NCBI RefSeq assembly: GCF_018691265.1 | Contig: NW_024881295.1 | Location: 12,382,314 to 12,446,313 of the forward strand | Direction of reading: 5' to 3' | Length of the DNA stretch: 64,000 bases | Origin: Tyto alba | Lineage: Eukaryota > Chordata > Aves > Strigiformes > Tytonidae | Shown here: positions 50,164 through 62,739 of the stretch, one piece after another | Position numbering within the stretch: position 1 is the stretch's first letter | How the letters are laid out: the number at the start of each line of letters is the position of its first letter | The notes under the pieces: generated by a model | Told to the model about the DNA's origin: nothing | Databases searched by the model: none | What the model saw: only the letters and a program-made list of their open reading frames with translations | Made by a program: the position numbers and the translations under genes

Positions 50164-50655
50164 ATGAAATGCATCTGTAATGTTTTATTATTTGCATTTC
50201 TGACATTTTCTTGTGGTTTACAATGCTGGTCATTCAATTGTTGGCCACAGGTGTTCCCAGAACACCCAGCATCTGAAATAAAGTATGGAACAGCTACGTT
50301 TACCTTAAATTCCATTAAATCTATTACACTAAATGAGACTGGAAGCAAGGGAAAGCCTCTAGAAACACAGATAACGGCACTTAACTTTATTGTCAATTCA
50401 GAGATTAATTCATTCCAAAATTCCCTTAAGCTGGAGTGTATCCCTGTAATCAACTCCACCCTACATGTGCAACGACACAGTGCTCACCCAAAAGCCTTGC
50501 TCCAGAACATTTTGCTTACTCATACATATATTGCACCAGGACCCCTTGTCTTTAAAGTATATGCATTGCAACCCTACCTCTTGCCAAGAGTGGATTTTGC
50601 AACTATATTGGTTGTTTATACATTTTTAACAACTCTGTTTCTCAGTCCCAGTTAA
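50164..50655 (+). other. Open frame of 163 codons with signal-peptide-like start
   Basis: A true ATG opens a frame whose first residues are MKCICNVLLFAFLTFSC, a plausible signal peptide. Asn-X-Ser/Thr sites (NET, NST) follow. The C-terminal stretch is hydrophobic (VDFATILVVYTFLTTLFL) before the stop. I see no matching family, promoter or splice context, and the opposite strand is also open over part of it. A frame this long is near what chance would give once or so in 64 kb of AT-rich DNA. Confidence 0.12.
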
Positions 50656-50891
50656 TAGGGATATTTCATTATCTCTAGTGTTTTCTTGCACTGGCCTCTA
50701 CAAAGAAGTGTCTACAAACCTAGTACTCTTAAAAATTATGACACTTCAACCCCTGCCCCTAACCTATACCTCTCTCCTAACAGCAAAGCAGCAATTGGTC
50801 TGGACAAGAGCCTGTCTAATTTGCTAGCACCAAGCCCTGTATCAGGAAAAAAAGGGATTTTATTATATTTTTTTTGCTGTTCACTCCCTTA

Positions 50892-51700
50892 ATGGCTCTC
50901 ATTAAGTGTCAGAGTCCACCTTTCAAGAAGCAGCCCTGGTGTTTAACAACATACACAATTAGCTGGCCCTGTTACTGTTTATCTCGGAGGCAGGCACGGA
51001 AATTTCCAAGCGCGCAGTGTCTGCCATGCCCATTAGAAGGAAGAGTGAGGACATTAGTCTTTGTGACATATGGTATTCAGATGCACCCCACTGACACAGA
51101 ACATAAATGGCCTCAGGGCAATGATGGCAAACACGTAACTCCTGAAGCCATCATGGTCCAACTGTCCACTAATTTATCACTGTATTACAAAGGCCATGTG
51201 TATTCACTCACTTCTGTTAACTATCAATTCAAAGGGGGCCGGCATGTCACTATGAAAGGGACAGTCGATAAAACTGTCAGTGCTCTCCGATGTTTCTTCC
51301 ATGCTGAGCGCTTTGATGGACAACAAGTTTTTCTCATTAGGTGGAAATCACCAGAAGAAATTCTGTGTGCCCACCTCTCTCTCCCCACCTGCGAATGTGT
51401 ACCTGGAAGCAAACATTAGAAGAAATTTATTGGAGGCAGTGAAAAATGAGAGCCAAATGAAATTCTCATCTCTCATTTTGCTTTCATGCTTTGCGAGTCC
51501 TCTCAAATTTCTTGTAATACTGCAAATGAAAATAAATGCAAATGCAAGCAGAGGAACTAGTAAATAATCGACTGTCTGATTACCGCTGTCTGCTCCTATG
51601 CAGATCTCATTTGATAATGAGGAACTGCAAATAAGCTATGTAGCTCTATGAATGAATTTTAAATCAACACATTTAGGGGGGTGTGTGGGGGAGAAATACA
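50892..51700 (+). promoter_or_regulatory. Candidate conserved non-coding block with a 175-codon open frame
   Basis: From the ATG at 50,892 a frame runs 175 codons to the stop ending at 51,419. The following 280 bp contain octamer-like words (ATGCAAAT within aaataaatgcaaatgcaagc) and ATTTGATAATGAGG. The block is free of simple repeats and transposon similarity. I favour a constrained regulatory element over a gene: there is no recognisable domain, Kozak support is weak and no splice sites stand out. A lineage-specific coding exon is the alternative. Confidence 0.22.
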
Positions 51701-54700
51701 TTGGATCACATTTTCTACACCATTGTCCCTTTTGACTGCCTCTCTTATTTTGAGCTTAATATATCTACTGCTTCACTTATTTTGAGCTTAATAGAGACAC
51801 CCAAGTCAGAGATTAATGTTTTGGCTGCTGCATTTAAGAAACATGAAATCTTGCAGTAATATCCTAGCATGGCTTATAAAATCCAGGTCTTGTGTTTCTT
51901 GTTTATCTTAACCTACACCTTTATAAGACCAAGTTCCTTTCAGCTGCATACAAACACAAGTAGTGTGGTTGACACAGGAAAATGGTGTATGTCCAGCTGC
52001 AAAATTACTTAAAAGATGCATTTAACATTGCCCATAAACCAAAACACTCTCCCTTTTTACTAACAACAACAAACAGTGGAAAAGAAATCAAATAATGGAG
52101 GAGGAGAAGATTAGAAGGTTAAAGCTGAATAAGATGTTACGCTGACTAAAACACAGAAATATTCTTTCTCTCTGCAGAGATATGGAGCCCTGTTGGAAGG
52201 CCCTCTGCATTTATTCTCCTAAGTATCTTTCATTGAAGGTAACAGACATTAAACACAGCGGCTAAGGCCCCTCATGCAGGTGATAGATTGCAACACCAAG
52301 CAAGGCGCACCTGTATCTCTAGATCCTTTGGCCTGTGACTTCTAGAGTCACCAAACCTGTGCAAAGCAATTGAAGAATGGTTCCCAAAAGCTACTTTCTG
52401 AATGCACTTGGGTATTTTTGATACTAGTTTGTAAGGACAAGAGAGAACTACATTCATACAAATATAGAACAGAATAACAATATTTTTTAAATCCCCTTAG
52501 GCCAATAAGGGCTGTCACTAGGAGGGGAAAAAAAATTTCATTTGAAACATCTTCCCTCCCATGCTCAGTGTTTATGCAAGATGTAATACATCACTAATTA
52601 AAAGCTAGAATAGTTTTGATTCCTGCCTGTTTCTATCCTTCCTTTCCAGCCACCCCAAAAACCAGCCTCACATAGGCAGGTAAAAATTCACAAATGATTC
52701 CACAACCAGTCCACCAAGCCATTTTATTAGAAAAGCTGAAGGGCCAAGAATCCCAAGTTTTAAGTGGTCAAACAGCAAGTATGGTGGGGAAAAAAAAATG
52801 TAATGCTGGTTACTTCTATGACAGTATTTTAACATTTACATTAGGTAAAAAGAATGGAGTGGAACCCTAAGTTCTTGCCCATGAGTTTATCCAAGAGGAA
52901 AAGAAAACAAACAAACAAAAAAATCAGAAAGTTAAATACCAAACATTGAAAGTAATGGAAAAAATGTTTAACTGCAGTTCACATAAAAACAGAGAAAAAG
53001 AAAAGCAAAGTTATTTTGAAAACATACACAAACAGATTTAGATTTAGAAAATGGGGCATTTTAACATTCAAATCCTCCCTGCTTCTATTAGACTGAACCT
53101 GAAGAGATGCTGAGTACTTAATGGCCTAAATTTGGAAAAATACTATGCAAATGCCCAAGATACAAGCACACAAGTAATCATTTGTGCTGGCTAACGCAAC
53201 TGCTTAAATTTCCAAATACAGGTAATCACAGACGGGACTGAGACCAGTAGATTTTTCTGCAAGATGCAAAGACTGTCCTAAATCTCCTACAATTAGAAAT
53301 GGCATGCCTAGCCACACCCTTGGTGATTAAAACATATCAACACAACAGAGATAACATTACTTACAGTATGTAGGATGTACATTGTGCTCAGCTATCACAT
53401 ATAAAACAGTATAAAAAAGTATCCAACACCTACATAAAATATCTTTGCAAACTGATGGTTATTTCCAGTACCTCACTGCTAACTCTCCTCCACTCAGTGC
53501 CCCAGCCTACAACTGGACTGAACAGAAACACTAACATTTTTCAGCCACTAAGAACTGGACTTAACTACTCTCTTCTTTCCTACATTTCTTTTTGAGGAAG
53601 TGGATCTGCAAGGCAAACTTCTTCCCTCTCCTACACCCTCTTCTTTGGTACCAAATATGTAAACCTTAAAGTGATTCTCCTGGCAAGCCACAAAAATCAA
53701 ATCTCGATATCACTGCTGTTTTCCAAATGTGAGATTACAGGGGCAGAAACACAGAGAACTGGAACACCTTAAGCCAGATCTCCTCATAGGCTAACAGCAA
53801 AGCTGAAATAAGACTGTAAGAAAATATCTGCCAGATAACTGGGAGGCTGCAATGACATCCCCTATAGCATTTGCTTTTGAATTGTTGTCACCTCTACTAA
53901 AGGATGGCATCTTAGAAGCAGCTTGTGTTGTTTAGCAGTGTTTGACATAGGTGTCTAATTGCCATGTCATACAGCTGTACCTGATCACAACTCTACTGCC
54001 AAAAGGTAACACTGATGACAAACATCCCTACATTCATCAGTCTAATGAATACAAATTTCAGTGATGTTGAAAGCCAGAAGAGGACTCTTCCTCTTCTTTG
54101 GAAGTTACACAAACAATTTTACTGTAGTTCCTATTTACAGACATTGTTCAGAGTGGGGAACCTGTCAGAGGAAAAGGAAGCAAGAGGGAGTGGGTGGGAA
54201 AAGGTATGAAAATTCTCCCTTCGGTAGGCCACTGGAATTTATTTAAAACCACATAAAATTAACACAGATTTCATTATATATTTAAAACTCATAATGTTGC
54301 TGAAAATAAAATTAAAAAGTCTTTCTACATTTGTTTAGAGCAAGTCTGAGCTGCAAGCGCAGGAACATTTCTTCTACAAGTCTAAGACCTCACCTTCTCT
54401 AATAAGTGACGCAGGGGACTAGGTTACAGTATTATAGTCTGGATATAGATCAAACATTCTCACAACCGGTGGACAAATCTTGATTTGTTCAAGGCTTTAC
54501 TCACGCATCAGAAAAGGCTTTGGAGTGGCATTTCAAAGTTATTTAGAAGACAAGGTCTTATCTTAAAAAAAATAGGTAAATCACTTATAAACTCAAATTG
54601 TAATTGTGTACATTTGCAGAACAAGGGATTCTACCCTAAATATTGTTGCAAGACTGGGTGGAAAAGTATTTATTCTTTTAACATTAACAAAATGGAGAGA

Positions 54701-55590
54701 GCTTTAAATAAAGCTGAAGACAAAGTGGGAGGATTACAAATGCCTTTGACTAGACAACTTATGAAACCACTTACATGTCCTCAGATTTAGTACACTTGAT
54801 TTTTTCCCTTAAACTTTTTTTCAAGGTCTTGAATGAAATTAATCCATTCATTTTACTGAGCTGGACTGAGTACTTTCATCAAGTTCTGCTAATTTTCCAT
54901 AGAGCAGCTTCGCAGAGGACAAACGTGCCACAGCCCAGCTCTGGCAGCCCAGCCAGGTGCTGATGCACATGGTGCCTGCACAGCTAGAAAACATGTCTTT
55001 GCACTCCGGACACACTGCAAATAGTTTAAAAAAGTAGTAATAATAAATATGGACATCTCCCACATGACAAGGTGCAGATCCAGATAACAGTTTATTATTT
55101 GTGCAGCCCTAGAGTATCACAGAGATGAAGTTGAAGACGAAGATGCACATGGACAACACTACCAGAGAAAAATGGGATTGTGACTGATGCAGGGACAACC
55201 TAGTCTTCACGAAGAAATGGAAAGCACATGTGTCATTTCAGAACTGCACATTCAGTCTCATTTAACAATGCCAACTGCAAAAAAATAAAACCACAAAGAG
55301 TTTGCCCACTGATGAATCAGTACCAAAGCCCTGGAAAAGCCTACAAATAGTGGCAAGGTCTTTTCGTGTTCAATAATATGTCTGTGGTGGAGATGAATGT
55401 TCAAGAGTGATTAGAAGCAGGAAGCAATAAAGATGGGAGTCAGCATCAGACTTGGTAGAAAGTCTTTAACACCCAATTATCATAACTATAAACAGCAGGA
55501 AAAAGTTGCGAAATTTATTGAAATCTGGCTAGTAGTGCATGCATCCCATCTAGGTATTTTTTTTCTGTGAAACCCCCTAACATATCAACC
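51701..55590. other. Unique AT-rich non-coding DNA
   Basis: Apart from the weak MIR relic near 53.75 kb, nothing recognisable. Only short A-runs and short open frames. Confidence 0.6.
53715..53830 (-). repeat. Possible MIR-like relic
   Basis: 'ggcagaaacacagagaactg' followed by 'gaacaccttaagccagatctc' and 'agcaaagctgaaataagac' loosely follows the reverse-complemented MIR core. Weak. Confidence 0.28.
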
Positions 55591-55599
55591 AGCTTTAAG

Positions 55600-55770
55600 A
55601 AATTACTAATAAATTTTAATATTGCTTCTGAAGTTCATATTAAAGCATTTTACAGCAGGAACTATTAGGCTTGATATTGATTTGCCGTAATAAGGTTAAT
55701 GAGTATTCATTACTTTATTAATTTGAAGACAACAGAATTGATGGGAAACAAATATTAGAAAATATCATTA
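55600..55770. promoter_or_regulatory. Candidate homeodomain-site-rich conserved element
   Basis: A dense run of ATTA/TAAT words occurs without homopolymer texture: ttgatattgatttgccgtaa, ggttaatgagtattcattac, tttattaatttgaagac. Vertebrate developmental enhancers often look like this. Texture-based inference only. Confidence 0.18.
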
Positions 55771-56420
55771 ATAAATAGTATACACTGGGGTTTGAAGCTC
55801 CATCTTTTCCTTACAAAGGGAGGGAGTCCTAAAAATGTCTGAACTCCAATCCTAACTCCACTTGCCATTAGAGTTACAAATGGGTCAAGTATAAAGGAAT
55901 GTTGCCTTATCACCCTAAAATATACACGAGTGTAAAAATTAAAAGACAAGACTTGTATCACAAGCCAAGTCACCACCTATCAAAATGAGAAACTACAGAA
56001 TTCTGAAAGCCTTTTTGCATCAGACTGAGGAAATCACATTTACCCAGAAGGGATCCCATAAGTAAAAACTTATGATGCTTTAGGACTGAAGAATAACTAC
56101 AAGTGTGGGTAGATAATTTCTGGGATAACCAATAACATTCAGATGACTGAAAAGCTCCCGATTTCTTTTGTGGACCTTGCCCAAAAGGTACCATTATAAA
56201 GCACTCATACTCCTCCCCTAGCCTCCAGCCATAAAAACCAAGATATAAATCCATTTTCCAGCAAAGGAGTCAACAAGCCTCTTTATTACCAATAAAATTG
56301 TTAGTAGCAAACATATAAACATATTTCTAAACTATTTCGTTATTTTAAGTCAAGCGCTGTAAACTAGTTAGATTGATGGTAATTATTCAATCCTAAATCT
56401 ATTTTTGCCTTGGCTGAACA

Positions 56421-56434
56421 AATAAAGCTGGAGC

Positions 56435-56465
<31 letters not shown>

Positions 56466-56478
56466 TAAAAAAAAAAAA
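56421..56478 (+). other. AATAAA followed 9 nt later by A27: possible retrocopy tail or A-tract
   Basis: AATAAA (56,421-56,426) precedes A27 (56,436-56,462) by 9 nt. The run is then interrupted by GAAT and continues as A12 (56,467-56,478). Upstream sequence shows no gene I recognise and no clear target-site duplication. A simple A-tract is the alternative. Confidence 0.28.
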
Positions 56479-57857
56479 TCTTAAATCCCAGCCTTGCAAT
56501 AAACGTGGATGTGTTTTCAACTATAGCATGTGGGTTTTGCTGATGCAAGTACCACAGAAAGAAAAAGCCTTGACTCAATTCTGTACTTGACTCACAGGCA
56601 ACAGTACAGGAAGTATAGGAAGGGCTAGTAGCATCAGCTTTAAAGTAGCCCAATACTTTCCTTGATACAGTTCATTTTAAGTTGGATCCGCAACATTTTA
56701 TTCCTATTTGGCCTGAGATTATATATAAGGGTGGCTGAATGCTCACTGTTTAGGATGACAGAGAAACACATTATTTTACCCATGTGAGAAAACTTAATCT
56801 ACTTTCTTGTAAATTTTGTTCCAGATCATGAATTTGAGAGTTTGGAAGGGGCTATGATGTCAGATACGTGTCATTTCCTGTCCCTCTCACAAACTCCCCC
56901 AAATTTGGTCAAATTATAAGATAATGAAAGTATAGGACTTCAAAATTACTATTAGAGAGACCCATTAAAACATTCAACACTGCTGCTAAGATCTCACCCA
57001 CATCTGACTTGCTCCAGAGCATGGAATTAAACTACATGAAGTGACCTATAAGATTAAAGCTTTGGTGGACAAGGTAAATCACAGACTATGCATTAAAACA
57101 GAGTTTGCTTCCCTCTCCACCTTGAGCACTTACCAGAGTCAGTTATGGAAAGCACATAAAGGTACATTTTCTTTATCTGGGAGAAAATCTTGGGGAAAGC
57201 TTAAAGAGAACACAAAAACAAAGACAGGAGAATCACTGCAAAGCAAAAGAGGGATGGATACTGGCATTACGAGATACAATAGAGGAGGAACGGGACTGAG
57301 AACACAGGAGATAAGAAACAAAAGAAATGAGGAGGCAACACAGACATGGTGGGAGCTGTGTCATAATTCAGGAGTCCACGATGGCCTGGGACAGGAAACC
57401 AGATTTCTGTCCCCACTTGCTCAGGGTGAGGGAGCAGAAATGAGAGGCAGTGGAAGCTAGTAATGAAGTAGGGAGGGACAGAGTCCATGTGAGACATGAG
57501 AACAGACGAGATCCTGAGCAGAGCCCTGGATGCCTTAGTCCTGCAAACCTTCCCCTCCCACAAAGCTTCCTGCTACCAGGGCTGGGGCACACAGAAAGTA
57601 CACAGTCAGAAGGAAGGACTTCACTAGCCTACCTAGGAGAAGTTTACATTCACTGTTTCAGCACCTTTGATGCCTCAGGAAAGCTCTCGCCTCATTTTAG
57701 TTCCATATCAAATCTGCAAAATTTATCTTTAATAAAACACCTATGAAGTTCAGTTTAGGCAACACAAGCAAAGAAATCCACCAACTTGGGATGGCTACAC
57801 AAATCAATTTAGAATTTAGCAGAGAAAGCAATAAATAGGTTGTGATTCAAGACATCA

Positions 57858-57985
57858 GGACATCTAAACTCTTTCCTCTGCTTGCTGCATGACCTCAGAC
57901 AAGTAACGCCACTTGTGCTCTCAGTACCTCTGTTTCCTTACTATTTCCTCTTGTGGAGAACATTTTGAAAGCTATGCATGAAAGA
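57858..57985 (+). repeat. MIR/CORE-SINE-like ancient repeat relic
   Basis: 'cctctgcttgctgcatgacc' followed by 'tcagacaagtaacgccacttg' and 'cagtacctctgtttcc' matches the MIR core 'ggctctgcc..gctgtgtgaccttgggcaagttacttaacctctctgtgcctcagtttcc'. A 'ttttgaaagctatgcatgaa' tail resembles the 'gtaaagcgc' end. Confidence 0.52.
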
Positions 57986-60262
57986 AGAGCACAAAGATAC
58001 TGAATAGGATCTTATCGTTCAGGTTGACATTGAAGCACATGTGAAAAAGGGATTCACATGAGAAAGTGAAAGAGAATCAAGGTTCCTAAGGTTGAAGTCA
58101 CTAGGTAAAAAATATTCATGTTTAAAATGGGACTGACTGTAACCTATTTGATAGTATACAGACCCCAACTACTGTATATGGCAGAATTCCTTTGAGTGAC
58201 AGAAAATTTACAGCCCTACGTATTTTCCTTCAGGTAACCAATTATTTCTTCTGACATTCACACAGTTTTATTTCCCTTTTACACTGAAGAAGAGGCACCT
58301 GCGTTTCTTCAGTCATTTATAATATTCAGATTCTGCTTTTGAACTTTCCTTTGCCCCAGTTTCTTGTCATCACTACTTAGTTATCAGCATGGGGAAGCAA
58401 GCAAGTAGCTTTCTCTCTTCCCTCAGGCAATGCCATTGCTGCGCTTTGATTTGCGTCACAGAGACAAAAAAAGTAGAACAGCTGCAGCCTTTAATTGCAG
58501 AAACCACATATGTGAAGCTGCATCTCAGTTTCACTGTTGCTCTTCCAGCTAGAAAAATTATTAAAGGCCCAGTCCTGCTTGCCCCAAAACATGCTTACCA
58601 GACCATACACTAAAACAGTCTACAACTTTCAGAGACAGTGCAATATGGTAAAAAAATAAAAATATCAATAGTTTCAAGTAGAATAATGGCAAGTTTAAGA
58701 AACGTGGACTTTTATACCAGGCTTATCACCTGAGTGCTTCCCATAAGTGTGTTAAGGCAGCAAAACCATCACTGCTTGTTCCTGTTCTCCAGTCCTCTCC
58801 TCAGAGAGGATGAATGGGCAAAGGCAATTTATTCTGTTTGCTAAAGTGAGTTATTCTAGTGCGAAGGGTCGAGTGCCTTGGTTGTTGATTAGGTGTAGGT
58901 AGCACATTTATGTTAATAAATACAAGATCAAAGAGTCTCATCTGGCATTTGCAGCAAGGGGAAGACCAGCAGGTTTGGTAATACATCCCAAGATCCTGGG
59001 GACATTTTTCCCCAGATTTGAGGCATAACTCTCTCTCACATATACATACCTTTCTTTACACATCTGTAGATGCATTCTCACAACAGAACTTGACTGGTTT
59101 CCATTACATGGGCATGGCACTGGAGACCTCGTCTTGTTGGGAATTCCCAAACAGTGGAAGCTGTCACTGTGATCCAACCCTGACCAGGAAAGCAATGGCT
59201 ACAGCCAGACCAATACTGATTTGGGCTGGAAAATACACATACAAGTTTATCACCTTAAGCTTCTGTGTATAATACTTTTTCCCTAACGAAACATTTTCTT
59301 TCGGATATATAGCCCCACTGGTTTTGAATGGCTGTTTTTGAGGTTTTCATGAAGACACTGATCTGTTTACATACTGTTCAAGTTATAAGATGGTCCCACA
59401 GAGTATTTTAAGATGTAGTTTGTCTATTATGTAGCACATTATAAAGAAAATGTTATATTGAGAAGTGTCATCATCTAGCGATTATGATCTTTTGCTTCTA
59501 AAGAAAAGAAAAAAGCAATTCTGAAATGGATAATTCACTAATACATTAATATTGAGAAAAAGGATTGAGGATAAGGGGGGGCAGGGCCTTAAGCAATACT
59601 GGATGCTCATTCGATCAAACCTAAAGTATATTTTAAAATATTTTTCCATATAGAAGCAAAAATGAAGTACAGAAAGCACCCAACACACTAAGGAAGAGAG
59701 GACCATCAGAATCATAAACAACATATTGATTAATTACATTAGGAAGAAAACTTACAGTACCTCAAGCCCTCAGCAAATCACTGGACAAAGTCTGAATGCA
59801 TTTTGTATCTGAATGTTTACTCAAGAGTAAGTTACACCTGCACTAGCCACCTGCTGATGATGCAACAGCTGGATAAATCTACTCCCCATCCAACCTCCAC
59901 CAGCTGACTCAAGAACAGAAAGGAGCTTGAGGAATTTTTCATTATACTGTAATCATATGCATGTTACCGGTGCTTGCACAGTCCTACTTTCATGAGGAAA
60001 AAAGCCTAAAATAAAATGTCCTAACTTAAAAGAGTGCCCTGTTCTAGTTGTATTTACAGTGCTGAAGAAGTGAAAGGTTTGGATTACTAACATGGATTAT
60101 TCACCACCAAATTCCCAGGAAAATGCAAGCTGTAAAAGGATTTGCTTGCTTCAATTTCTTGAGCAAACAGTAAATCTCCCTAGATAACTTTGCAGTCTTG
60201 TTTAAAAAATGTTTAGATGCTGCTGAAATTTGCGTTTTACAAAAACCACACTTACTACCTTT

Positions 60263-60280
60263 AAAAAAAAAAAAAAAAAA
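60263..60280. repeat. Poly-A tract (A18)
   Basis: A run of 18 A. No AATAAA close upstream. Confidence 0.85.
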
Positions 60281-62423
60281 CACCTTTGAAGCACTGTTTC
60301 ATTGGCTCAAAGAACAAACATCCAGTAATATAAAAATAAGTCTAACATACTGAATTTCCATAATTATTTTCTATACATTAATTGTTTGTACTGGATAAAT
60401 ATGCTGCAGGTTGTCATCAATACTGTCTTGTTTTCAGTGAGTCCAGCCCTTTTTGGGGAGAGCTCAATCCTGTCATTAGTGCATGACAGTCAGTCAGAAA
60501 TACAGTTTTTTCCATATTCAGATGCATTGTTTAAACATACAAAATACCTTTGGCTTAAAGCATAGATCTAATCATTTTATGAGTACTCATTTTTGTGCCT
60601 CATGATCCAGCTATTTGCTCTAAGGGGTTACTATGACTGACTTCTGCCCATGAACATGCTTTCTTCTTGAATCGCCTTCCAGAAAATAGGAAGCAACAGC
60701 CCAACAGCAGAAAGGGAAAGATGATGGCAGAAACCTCTGTATCAGAGCTATTCTCACACATTTGCTGCCAGGTCTAGAATGTACTTTTGGGCTCACAGTT
60801 GCTGACTTATTCTAATCAAGCTTGTCATGGGAAATTTTGACAGACATGGAGGATAACATTTTCCACCTGCAGTGAAATGTTCTGAAAGGCAAGATGCCTG
60901 GTGGTTAATTTTCTCCTTTTGGTAAATATGCATATACCCTGTCTTTTGTTTTGAACTTGGATGATATTTAAAGTATTTTTAGAGGCAACCACCGGTTAGA
61001 CCAAACATTATCCCTTTCCTGAAATAGTAGGTCTACTTTATGGTCTCTGAAGCATCCTTACTTTCCGTCTATCCTCCAAATGCAACTCATTTATGCAGAT
61101 CTCCTTGATCAGAGCTCTTCCCCACACCTGCAGGGACAGTCACAATTCTGCACAGCCCATCTCAGCCTTTGACTACCAAAGTAATATTTCAGTGAGTAGT
61201 ATCACCTAGACACTCCACCTTCTGGCCTTATCTGGACAGCAAATAAAACTATATGATGGTATCTACTCATCATAGATTTACAGACAAGAGAGGTCGTCCT
61301 GGACCAATGGGATCATGTGCACACAAATGGGCCTGTTCTCAAACACAACTAGCAAGAAGTGATTTGTAACAGGACAAGTTCATTCCTCCATGGCAGTGAA
61401 AACCTTACACTAAGGATGAACCTGACTATGAAGACTGCTGGCTGAATTCCATGTCTATCTTTCAGATGAGTACCTAATGTACTTTGACTTCATTCAAGTT
61501 TAACAAAAGCATCATAGAAGAACAAGGCGTTCATGCTGGAAAGGCACCAAATGGTGACATGTTTGTACTGCTGTTTGGCTAGAACAATACAGCATTTATC
61601 AAAAGTTAAACATTTACTCAAAACAGGGCTTCTGAACACTTTCTGCCACAGTGTAAATTGCTGTAATACAGCATGAAGTTCCATACAGAGGAGCACACAC
61701 AATGAAAGAGGTAAAAAAAAAATCTAACTTGACCCAACCCTTTTATTTCTGTTTTCTTTTTTCTATTTTGAGTGCGTGGACAGAGTAGGATAGGACTATG
61801 CCATGTTTGTCTTATAGAAGATGATAAATTAAACCAGCATCTTTTCCTCTTTGATTCCACCTTGAAGGAAGGAAAAAAAAAAATAACAAAGATGATGGTA
61901 CAAAAAAGAAAGCAATTGACTTAGTCTTTGTTAACTATGTGGCCTTGTTCCAGTTTCAGCTTTTGTGTCTAGCTGCCTAAACAGAAAGGAAGACCCAGAA
62001 AAAAATTACAGTCAAAACAATTGTTTGTACAGCACGTATCAGTACAGGTTCAACCAAATTATCCTGCTTCTGGATGACAAGGAATTTGCCCTAGGGCAGC
62101 ATACTGTGACTTTGGCATCAACAGCTTAAGGTCCTGGGATAAAAATCCCACTACTCCCACTTCTCAGTTTAGAAGGGCAATGGTCTGTCCCAACAGGGGT
62201 CATCAGGCAGCTCTGCCACACAAAATCTTACCAGCTTTTTTCTAGCATGCTAACTTTTAAGATTGGTATTTCTTTAATGCTGCATTGTTAGTTGAGGGAT
62301 GCTGATTTTCAAGAGTGCTACAGCAAGCACTCAAGGAATTTAGTCTTAGCTTTATTTGAGCCAAATCTTGAGACACATATGCTCCCAGCCTCCAGAGGCA
62401 AAGGCTTGGCCTGTAGTCTCTGG

Positions 62424-62445
62424 AAAAAAAAAAAAAAAAAAAAAA
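62424..62445. repeat. Poly-A tract (A22)
   Basis: A run of 22 A following TCTCTGG. No AATAAA close upstream. Confidence 0.88.
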
Positions 62446-62739
62446 GGCTGTAACTTGCATACTTCTTACCACCACTGCTCCAATGTTTATGTATTTATAT
62501 ACAAAAACAATGTACATGGACAAGCCATCTTAGACGTCTCCAGTGAGGAAAATGACACAAAAGCCTCCCCTGCCCCCCCCAAATGGTACAACTTGGCAGA
62601 GGGTCAACCGTAATCAAGCATACAGCTGAAGAGTTTTTCCAAATACACTGGCTGTCCTGCCCTACTGCCAATGATGTTTTTCTTCCTTTGAATTGTCATC
62701 TGGTGAAGACTAGAATGAATTAGTCCATCCACAGAACTT

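Larger units (their letters stand above)
56479..62739. other. Mostly unique non-coding DNA
   Basis: No recognisable gene. A MIR relic lies at 57.86 kb, and A-runs at 60.26 and 62.42 kb are listed separately. The 139-codon plus frame at 57,041-57,460 is lysine/threonine/glycine-rich with no domain I recognise and no splice support. Confidence 0.55.

Noticed and set aside
57041..57460. 139-codon plus-strand open frame
   Set aside because: No recognisable domain, and other frames are open over the same stretch. Likely chance.
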